Shown: in pieces, positions 1-8,800 of the stretch
How positions within the stretch are numbered: the stretch's first letter is position 1
Layout: each line of letters starts with the position of its first letter
Source: Chryseobacterium gleum
GTDB lineage: Bacteria; Bacteroidota; Bacteroidia; Flavobacteriales_D; Crocinitomicaceae
Direction: 5' to 3'
DNA: 36,950 bases
Assembly: GCA_943326315.2 (NCBI GenBank)
Contig: CALPSU020000002.1
Span: 1 to 36,950 of the forward strand
The notes under the pieces: generated by a model
What the model saw: only the letters and a program-made list of their open reading frames with translations
What the model was told of the DNA's origin: nothing
Databases searched by the model: none
Translations under genes and position numbers: made by a program

Positions 1-2
1 CC

Positions 3-10
3 TATATTTG
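3..10 (+). promoter_or_regulatory. Bacteroidota -7 promoter element (TATATTTG)
   Basis: An exact match to the TAnnTTTG -7 motif known from Bacteroides and Flavobacterium. It ends 9 nt before the ATG at 20. The -33 element would fall outside the window and cannot be judged. If used, the transcript of the GtrA-like gene would be almost leaderless. One match in AT-rich DNA can be chance, but its position is right. Confidence 0.4.
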
Positions 11-19
11 GCATGTATT

Positions 20-502
20 ATGGAAAAAATTAGACAATATATTTTTAACTTTTTGGATATTTTTTATCCAATTTTTAAACCATTTTTTAATAAACAAACC
101 TACCACTACTTAGCTTGTGGTGGAGGAAACACGATTTTCGCTTTAGCACTATACTATTTCTTTTATCATTCGGTATTTCATAAGTTAAATTTAGATCTGG
201 GGTTTATAGCACTAAAACCTCATATAGCATCTATGTTTTCAACCACACTAATTACTTTTCCTATAGGTTTTTTCTTTACTAAATATATTGTTTGGAGTGA
301 CAGTACTTTGTCAGGTAAAAAACAACTTTTTCGTCATTTAAATTTCACCATATTTGCTATTTTCATGAATTATGGTTTATTAAAATTATTTGTAGATCAT
401 TACGATTGGTGGGCTATGCCAAGTCAGATCTTTACAACTTTTATAATTGTTATTTTTAGTTACTTAACCCAGAAGTATATTTCTTTCAAAAAAGCGAATT
501 GA
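20..502 (+). CDS. GtrA-like family integral membrane protein
   Basis: A small polytopic membrane protein of 160 aa. GtrA-family proteins are thought to help flip or present lipid-linked sugars for cell-surface polysaccharide modification, but the substrate cannot be read from sequence. Family-like features are the YLACGGGNT motif near the start of the first hydrophobic segment (about residue 30), an FPIGFFFTKYIVW stretch in the middle, and a final hydrophobic segment ending in YLTQKYISFK. About four transmembrane segments are visible. I chose the ATG at 20 because a TAnnTTTG box lies just upstream. A TTG at 8 is in frame, and the frame stays open to the window edge, so a longer N-terminus cannot be excluded. 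It converges on aroB with a gap of only 10 nt. Confidence 0.75.
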   Translation: MEKIRQYIFNFLDIFYPIFKPFFNKQTYHYLACGGGNTIFALALYYFFYHSVFHKLNLDLGFIALKPHIASMFSTTLITFPIGFFFTKYIVWSDSTLSGKKQLFRHLNFTIFAIFMNYGLLKLFVDHYDWWAMPSQIFTTFIIVIFSYLTQKYISFKKAN

Positions 503-512
503 ATACCATCCT

Positions 513-1583
513 TTAATCTTGCATAGCAATCAAATAACAAAACGCCTCATTTATTTCATTTTCATTAATATTTTGATCGAAAACACAATTTCCTATTTCA
601 GTAATTAAGCAACACTTGATTTCTCCTTCGAAATTCTTTTTATCGTTTCTCATCAATTCAATCATTTCAGGAATTGCTTCTAATTCTAATGGTAATAGTG
701 GGAAAATTTTAGATAATGTTGTCTCAATTTCTTTCCAATCTTTTTCATTCAAAATCCCTTTTTTAAACGATAAAAAAGATTCTGCTATCATCCCAATACC
801 TACAGCGTGTCCATGAGAAACAGGTGTGTTTTCTAAAAAATAACCTTCAATTGCATGACCAATAGTATGACCAAAATTTAATTTTTTTCGACTATTGTTT
901 TCTAATGGATCTGCTTTAACGATTTCATTCTTTAATATAACCGATCTTCCAATTTTATCTTCATCCATTAAATCTTCTAAAGATGTTATTGAAACTAAAT
1001 CATTCCAATATTCTTTATCTAAAATCAAAGCATGCTTGAGCATTTCAGCATATCCATTTAATAATTCCTCTTCTGGAAGAGTAGCTAAAAATCCTTTGTC
1101 AATAAACAATGCTTTTGGATTTGAGAAAGTACCTATTTGATTTTTGTGTACACCCAAATCAATTCCAGTCTTCCCGCCTATTGATGCATCAACCATTGCC
1201 AATAAAGAAGTTGGAATATTAATGAAATCAACCCCTCTTTTGTAAACTGAAGCAACAAAACCTCCCATATCAGAAACAATTCCGCCTCCTAAATTAATGA
1301 TCACATCTTTTCGTCCAATTTTATATTCTGTCAATGCTTCAAACACCTGGAAACAAACTGCCATCACTTTGTTTTCTTCCCCTATAGGAAGTAACATTAC
1401 TTCGGCTTCTTGCAATTCTTCAAAACTTGTAATCATAAATTCTAAACAATAATCATGCGTGTTTTCATCTACTATGATCACTTTTTTAGAATTCGCATAG
1501 GTTGTTTTAAGCAATGTATGAAAATTAGATTCTACTAGATCACCTAATTCAATTATATAATCATTTGCTTGAATTTGTTTCAT
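513..1583 (-). CDS. aroB: 3-dehydroquinate synthase
   Basis: Converts DAHP to 3-dehydroquinate, the second step of the shikimate pathway, in the cytoplasm with NAD+ and a divalent metal. The 356 aa protein shows the glycine-rich NAD-binding stretch GGGIVSDMGGFVAS (about 99-112), the active-site segment PTSLLAMVDASIGGKTGID (about 124-142), and the metal-site motifs GYAEMLKHALI (Glu180), NFGHTIGHAIE (His239/His243) and SHGHAVGIGM (His257). The length is normal for the family. There is no Shine-Dalgarno sequence before the ATG, as usual in this phylum, and a -7 box lies 28 nt upstream. It is divergent from the proline dehydrogenase gene and convergent with the GtrA-like gene, so it looks monocistronic. 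Confidence 0.96.
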   Translation of the reverse strand: MKQIQANDYIIELGDLVESNFHTLLKTTYANSKKVIIVDENTHDYCLEFMITSFEELQEAEVMLLPIGEENKVMAVCFQVFEALTEYKIGRKDVIINLGGGIVSDMGGFVASVYKRGVDFINIPTSLLAMVDASIGGKTGIDLGVHKNQIGTFSNPKALFIDKGFLATLPEEELLNGYAEMLKHALILDKEYWNDLVSITSLEDLMDEDKIGRSVILKNEIVKADPLENNSRKKLNFGHTIGHAIEGYFLENTPVSHGHAVGIGMIAESFLSFKKGILNEKDWKEIETTLSKIFPLLPLELEAIPEMIELMRNDKKNFEGEIKCCLITEIGNCVFDQNINENEINEAFCYLIAMQD

Positions 1584-1611
1584 TTTTGAAGAAATTATGT
1601 TTATTATTTAA

Positions 1612-1619
1612 CAAATGTA
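1612..1619 (-). promoter_or_regulatory. -7 promoter element of aroB (TACATTTG, minus strand)
   Basis: On the minus strand this reads TACATTTG, an exact TAnnTTTG match. A TTG (plus-strand CAA at 1643-1645) lies 23 nt further upstream, within the 17-23 nt spacing reported for the -33 element in Flavobacterium. It ends 28 nt before the aroB ATG and shares the short divergent region with the proline dehydrogenase promoter. Confidence 0.5.
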
Positions 1620-1662
1620 AATATTCATAATAACATTCTATACAACTTAATCAAAAAGAGTA

Positions 1663-1670
1663 TATTTTTG
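1663..1670 (+). promoter_or_regulatory. -7 promoter element of proline dehydrogenase gene (TATTTTTG)
   Basis: An exact TAnnTTTG match whose last base is only 5 nt before the ATG at 1676. No TTG is visible at -33 spacing. If functional, transcription would start at or within a few bases of the ATG, giving a leaderless mRNA. The position also argues against the in-frame GTG at 1670, which would overlap the box. Confidence 0.45.
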
Positions 1671-1675
1671 TGAAT

Positions 1676-2842
1676 ATGATATCTTTCGAAAATACAGAAA
1701 TTGCTTTTAAAAGTAAATCTAATGCAGATTTAAATAGAGCTTATTGGCTATTTAAAATAGTTGGAAACTCCAGTATGGTAAAATTTGGAAAATCGGCTAC
1801 TAATTTTTCAATTCGATATAAATTACCTATAAAGTCTTTAATCAAAAAAACTATTTTTAAACAATTCTGTGGAGGAGAAACAATTGAAGAATGTGTTCCA
1901 ACAATTGAAACACTTGGATCTTTTGGAATCGGAACAATATTAGATTATTCAATTGAGGGAAAAACCTCAGAAGAAGATTTCGATTTAACTACTAAAGAAA
2001 TAATTTCTACGATTTTAAAAGCTAAAACTAATTCTTCTATTCCTTTTGCTGTATTTAAAGTAACTGGAATTTCACGATTTGAGATTTTAGAAAAAGCTAA
2101 CGATCCTTCTGCTGAATTATCAGATCTTGAACAAAAAGAATTAAACGATGTAAAAAAACGTGTTGATTCCATTTGTAAAAGTGCTTTTGAAAACAATATT
2201 TCTGTTTTTATAGATGCGGAAGAATCTTGGATTCAAAACACGATTGATACTATTGCTCTTGAAATGATGTTAAAATTCAACCGAGAAAGAGCAATTGTAT
2301 ATACAACTGCTCAAATGTACAGACACGACCGTTATGAATATCTAAAAAAAGAAATTGAAAAAGCTAAAGAAGCTAATTATTACTTCGGAGTAAAATTAGT
2401 AAGAGGAGCTTATATGGAAAAAGAAAGGCTTCGTGCTTCAGAAATGGGATACCCGTCTCCAATTCAACCGGATAAAAAATCTACAGATATCGACTTTGAC
2501 AAAGGATTAGAGCTATTAGTTGATTCAATTCCTACAGTAGCTATTTGTGCAGGAACACATAATGAAGAAAGCTCTCAGTTTTTGGCAGATTTAATAGAAA
2601 AAAAAGGACTTAACAAGTCTGATAAAATTATTTATTTTGCACAATTATTAGGAATGAGTGATCATATTTCTTACAATCTAGCTTTTAACAAGTTTAATGT
2701 TGCTAAATATGTACCTTATGGGCCAATTGAAGAAGTTTTACCCTATTTATTAAGAAGAGCTGATGAAAACACTTCAGTAGCTGGTCAAACGAGTAGAGAG
2801 CTTGGCTTAATTATTAAAGAGAAGCAGAGACGAAAGAAATAA
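1676..2842 (+). CDS. Proline dehydrogenase (monofunctional, FAD-dependent)
   Basis: Oxidises L-proline to pyrroline-5-carboxylate and passes electrons to the membrane quinone pool. The protein is 388 aa from the ATG at 1676; the upstream in-frame GTG at 1670 lies in the promoter box and was not chosen. PRODH barrel motifs are in order: VFKVTGI, FIDAEESWIQ, YTTAQMYRHD, KLVRGAYMEKER (about 240-250), CAGTHNE (about 292), QLLGMSDHISY, KYVPYGP (about 345) and the substrate-binding end YLLRRADENT (about 357-366). There is no fused P5C dehydrogenase or DNA-binding domain as in full PutA, so a separate P5C dehydrogenase must be elsewhere. It is divergent from aroB and converges on the first giant gene, 18 nt away. 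Confidence 0.93.
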   Translation: MISFENTEIAFKSKSNADLNRAYWLFKIVGNSSMVKFGKSATNFSIRYKLPIKSLIKKTIFKQFCGGETIEECVPTIETLGSFGIGTILDYSIEGKTSEEDFDLTTKEIISTILKAKTNSSIPFAVFKVTGISRFEILEKANDPSAELSDLEQKELNDVKKRVDSICKSAFENNISVFIDAEESWIQNTIDTIALEMMLKFNRERAIVYTTAQMYRHDRYEYLKKEIEKAKEANYYFGVKLVRGAYMEKERLRASEMGYPSPIQPDKKSTDIDFDKGLELLVDSIPTVAICAGTHNEESSQFLADLIEKKGLNKSDKIIYFAQLLGMSDHISYNLAFNKFNVAKYVPYGPIEEVLPYLLRRADENTSVAGQTSRELGLIIKEKQRRKK

Positions 2843-2862
2843 TAATAAAAATTATTATTTCT
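2835..2862. terminator. AT-only bidirectional hairpin between convergent stop codons
   Basis: A perfect 12-bp inverted repeat, AGAAATAATAAT, loop AAAA, ATTATTATTTCT. It covers the TAA of the proline dehydrogenase gene and reaches the stop codon of the giant gene on the other strand. Its place between two convergent genes suits a two-way terminator. The stem has almost no G or C and no clean T-run follows, so it would be weak. Confidence 0.4.
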
Positions 2863-5800
2863 AGCGAATCAAATTTACCACTCCTGTAATTACTTTTCTT
2901 TTATCCTGATTTTTTATTTTAAAATCTATCTTCCAAGTATAAGAGTCGTCTTGGCTCATTTCCCCATCAACACCATAAGTTCCTGACCAACCCTCATTTA
3001 CATCATGTGATTTAAAAACGACTTCTCCCCATCGATTATAAATAACCATTGTAAAATCAAATGGATCATATCCTTCTGTAAAAACAGGTTTAAATGTTTG
3101 ATTAATCTGATCTGCATCTGGAGTAAAAGTATTTGGAACTAAATAAATCAATTCTTCAATCATTACAACTTTTTCAAAAGTAGTATCACTACAGTTTTGA
3201 TTTGTTTTAACAATAAGAGTTATTATTTGTTCTCCAAAAACATTTTGAGGAAAAGAATGTGAAGGGTTAAAAGAATCTGAAACATCTCCATCAGCAAAAC
3301 TCCAAGAATAAGAATCAGCTCCAATGGATTTATTATCCATATGAACAATTGTATTAAAACTATTCAAGATATTTGGATAAGCACTAAAAGATGCCATAGG
3401 TTTTGAATTTATAACAATATTAATTGCTTTAGAAACACTACATCCTTCAGCCGATGAACTTTCAATAAAATAGATTCCACTTTTTGAGATTGAAGTAGGA
3501 TTTGAAATAAACGTTAATCCAGCTGAATTAGTACTAAAAGATAAACTTCCACCACTACTTCCATTAGTCCATCTTGGGTCTGTTAAATCTATTACATCAG
3601 GAGTACAAACCGCCGGAGGATTAATAATATTTAGTATTGGTAATGGATTTATAGTTACGGATAATGTTGTACTAATTGCACATTCTCCAGCTATTGGAGT
3701 GAAAGTATATATTGTTGTTCCTATAATAGAAGTGTCAACTAAAGGAATATCCCAAGAACCATTTATAATAGGATCATCGTTTGAACTTATTGAAAGTATA
3801 GGAGGCTCAGTTCCTTGACAAATTTCATTAATTGTTCCAAACTGAGGAATTCTTAAAGGATTTACGGTAATTGAAGTTACATCTGTTTTGGAACAACCAT
3901 TAATATCAATTCCAGTTACAGTATAATTAAGCGTACCAATTGGTGGAATAAAAGAAATACCATCTGTAACGCCATTATCCCAAGTGTAAGTTAGAGCTCC
4001 ACTAGCATTTAAAGTTACTGAGGTTCCTGTACAAATTACTATAGAATTTCCAGCTTCAACAATTGGTAAAGGATAAATAACTACAGAAGTTGATGCTGAA
4101 TTTTGACAATTATTTATATCAGTACCAACAACATTATAGCTAACGGTTCCTACTGAAGGAGTAAAAGCTACAGCATCAGTTAAGCCATTTGTCCAGCTAT
4201 AAGTTGAAGCTCCGCCTGCTGTAAGTATTATTTGAGTTCCTTCACAAGCGGAAGAAAAATTCGGTGTTGCTGTAACGATTGGAAGTTGATTAACAGTTAT
4301 AGTTCCTGAGGATTCTATACTGGAACATCCTGCAAAAGTATAAATTACAGAATAGGATTCCGAAGTAGCTAATGTAGCAGTTAGTGAAGCATCTGTTGAA
4401 GCGTCACTCCATAAAAATGTTCCACCAATAATGGAAGTATTAGTAGTTAATACAGCAGTTTGACCTGAACATATAGAAGTAGAATTTACGGTAATATCCG
4501 GTATAGGATTCACAGTAATAACACCTGAAGCTATTAAACTTGAACATCCTGACAAAGTATATACAACTGAATATGTAGTTGTCGAATTTGGACTAGCAAC
4601 TAAGGTAGATCCATTGGACAAATCGTTCCATAAATATGTACCACTAGGTAAAGAAGGTGTTGTTGTTAATGTAGCACTACTCCCATTACAAATAGTACTT
4701 GAACTAACTGAAATACTTGGTATAGGATTAACATTTACAGTACCAGATACCGAAAGACTTGGACATCCAAAAGTATAAATCACGGAATAGGATGTTGTTG
4801 TAGAAGGTGTAACCGAAATTGTTGAACCTGTAGAAGAATTATTCCAAACAAAAGTTCCTCCAACTATCGAAGGAGTAGCCGTTAATATCGCACTTGTTCC
4901 ATTACAAACAGTAGTTGAATTTACAGTAACTGTTGGCACCGGTGTAACTGTTACTGTTCCTAATGCTGATAAACTTTCACAACCGGCCAAAGATGTATAG
5001 ACGACAGTATAAGGTGTCGTTACTAGAGGGCTAACATTGAGAGTAGAATTAATAGAGGCATCGTCCCATAAAAAACTACCTCCTACTATAGTAGGTGTGG
5101 CTGTTAATATTGAACTACCACCTGGACAAATTTGAGTTGAATTTACCGTTACAACAGGAATTGGATTTACCGTAACTACACCAGAAGCTTCTAAACTACT
5201 ACAACCAGTCAAAGTGTAAATTACAGAATAAGTTGTAGTGGATGAAGGGCTAACTACTAAAGTTGACCCAACTGAAGAATTATTCCATAAATAGGTTCCT
5301 CCTCCAATTGAAGGAATTGCAGTTAAAGTTGAACTGGCTCCATTGCATATTGAGTTAGAATTTACGGAAACTGTTGGTGTAGGATTAACAGTTATAGTTC
5401 CAATGGAACTTATACTTGGACAAACAAAAGTATAAATAACTGAATACGATGTTGTAGATCCTGGTGAAACTGTAATACTTGATCCAGTAGAAGAATTATT
5501 CCATAAATAGGTTCCTCCAAGAACAGAAGGTGTAGCTGTTAATGTTGCACTAGTACCACTACATACTGTCTCTGAATTTACAGTTACAGTTGGGACTGAA
5601 GTTAAAGTCACAGTGCTATTTGCAGCAATACTTGAACAACCCACGAAAGACGTATATATAACTGAATAGGATGTATTTGCTAGTGGGGATACTGTTAATG
5701 AAGAAGCTGTTGATGCGTTATTCCACATAAAAGTACCTCCACCAAAAGATGGTATTGCTGTTAAAGTAGTAGAATTTCCTGGACAAATTGACGGTGAATT

Positions 5801-8800
5801 AACGCTTAAAGTTGGAATCGGGTTAACATTTACAGTTCCTGACCCAGCTAAACTAGAACAACCAGAATATGTATAAATTACAGTATATGAAGTTGTTGTA
5901 GAAGGTGAAACTGTTAAAGTAGCATCTACAGAAGCATCACTCCATAGATATGTACCTCCACCAATTGACGGGGAAGCTGTTAAGGTAGCACTAACACCAT
6001 TACAAACAGTTTGGGAGTTTACTGCTACAGTAGGTATTTGATTTACTGTCACAGTTCCAGAAGCAGAAAGACTTGGGCAACCATAATCATAAACTACCGA
6101 ATAACTTGTAGTTGAATTAGGTGAAACTGTAAGAGTAGATCCAGTAGTTCCATTACTCCATAAATAAGTACCATTTCCTATCGACGGAGTAGCTGTAAGC
6201 GTTGCACTTGATCCATTACATATTGATGTTGAGCTTACTGTAACTGTTGGAGTAGTAGTTACAACTACTGTTCCTGTTGCCGTTAAACTTGAGCAACCAG
6301 ATAAAGTATACACTACAGAATATGCTGTATTTGCTAATGGGGATACTGTTAATGTTGAACCAGTAGATGCATCACTCCATAAATAAGTACCTCCACTAAC
6401 GGCAGGTGTTGCTGTTAATGTTGCTGTTCCTCCTATACATATTGCTGGAGGGGTAATTGTTATGATCGGTAAAGAATTAACAGTCACTACACCTGAACTA
6501 GCTAAACTAGAACATCCTGCTAAAGTGTAAATTACAGAATAAGTAGTATTTACTGAAGGGGAAACTGATATTGCATCTGCTGTTGCGGAGTTACTCCATA
6601 AATATGTCCCTCCGGTTACTGATGGAGTTGCCGTTAAAGTTGCACTTGCACCAGAACAAATTGTTTGGGAATTTACTGTCACCGTTGGACCGGGGCTCAC
6701 CGTAACGGTTCCAGAAACAGGAGCACTAGAACAACCCAATGTGTATACTACTGTATAACTAGTAGTTGAATTTGGTGAAACGGTTAATGTTGACCCTGAA
6801 GATGCGTTACTCCATAAAAAGGTTCCACCTCCTAAAGATGGAGTTGCAGTTAATGTTGCACTAACACCATTACAAATAGTTTCTGAATTTACGGTTACTG
6901 TTGGTACAGCTGTTAAAGTTACACTTCCAGATCCTGACAAACTAACACAACCTATACTAGAAGTATAAACAACAGAATAAGTTGTTGTAGCTGAAGGCGA
7001 TACATTAATAGAAGATGTGGTTGATGAATTACTCCACAAATAAGTCCCTCCAGTTTCGGATGGCAAAGCATTTAGAGTTGCTGATCCACCAGGACAAATC
7101 GTTGTTGAATTTACAGTTACAGTAGGATTAGATTTTACAGTAACAGTGCCTGAACCTGGTAAACTTGGACATCCAGCAAAAGTGTAAATCACCGTATAAA
7201 TAGTTGTTGAAACAGGAGTTATTGTTAAAGTTGATCCTGTCTCTCCTGTATTCCATAAGTATGTTCCTCCTGCTATTGAAGGAGTTGCTGTTAATGTTGC
7301 ACCTATCCCTTCGCAAACTGTTTGAGAATTAGATGAAATTGTTGGAATTGAATTAACGGTAACAGTTCCAGAAGCTGAAGCACTTGGGCATCCAAATGTA
7401 TAAACCACAGAATACGAAGTAGTAGCTCCAGGTGAAACAGTTAAAGTTGCACCTGTTGTTCCATTGCTCCATAAATATGTACCTCCAACTGAAGCGGGAG
7501 TTGGAGTTGCAGTTAAGGTTGCACTAGCACCGGAACAAATGGTTTCAGAACTTACTGTTACAGATGGTGGAGTTGTTAAAGTTACTGTGCCTGATCCAGC
7601 GATACTAGAACATCCTGCTAAAGAATAAACCACTGTGTAAGTAGTAGTCGCTCCAGGTGAAACGGTTAAAGTAGATCCTGTCCCTCCTGTATTCCATAAG
7701 AATGTTCCTCCTGCTGCTGAAGGTGTAGCTGTTAAGGTAGCTGAACCTGATGAACAAATAGCTGAGGAATTTACTACAACTGTAGGGATTGATTTTACTG
7801 TAATAGTTCCAGATCCGGCCAAACTAGAGCAACCTAAGAATGTATAAACTACCGAATATGTTGTAGTTGAAGAAGGAGATATTATCAATTCTGACCCTGT
7901 CTCTCCTGTATTCCATAAATATGTTCCTCCTCCAATGGATGGAGTGGCAGTTAAAGTAGCACTAGATCCTGCGCAAACTGTTTGCGAATTTACGGATACT
8001 GTAGGAATCGGATTAACAGTAATAGTTCCTGACCCTGCCAAACTCGAGCAACCTGTTACTGAATAAACTACCGAATATGTTGTAGTTGAAGAAGGTGAAA
8101 CTGTTAATGAAGCTCCGGTTGAAGCATTACTCCATAAATAAGTACCTCCTGAAGCTGATGGAGTTGCTGTTAAAGTAGCACTTGCACCATTACAAATAGT
8201 TGATGAATTAACCGTAACTGTAGGAACTGAATTAACTGTAACAGTTCCTGATGCAGATAAGCCTGGACAACCTAAAGTATAAATTACTGAATAAGTAGTT
8301 GTTGATGTTGGAGAAACTGTTAAAGTAGAACCCGTTGAAGAATCTTCCCATAAAAAAGTACCTCCTGTTGTTGATGGGGTTGCCGTTATTGTTGCACTTC
8401 CACCCTCACATATTGTTGAGCTACTTACTGTTACTGTAGGTATAGCATTAACTGTAACTGTTCCGGAGGCCGATGGACTAGGGCAACCTAACGTATAGAC
8501 AACCGAATAGGAAGTATTTGCTGTCAATGAAACGGTTATTGATGATGAAGTAGATCCATTACTCCACAAATAAGTCCCACCAGCTGCAGAAGGGGTTGCA
8601 GTTAATGTTGCATTACCTCCACTACAAATATTAGTATTATTAACTGTTACAGTAGGTGCGGTTGTAACAGTTACGGTACTTGGCATTGATAAACTCGAAC
8701 ATCCTCCTAAAGTATATACCACAGAATAAGTTGTAGTAGCTGAAGGTGATACATTAATTGTCGATCCTGTTGCTCCATTACTCCATAAAAAAGTACCTCC

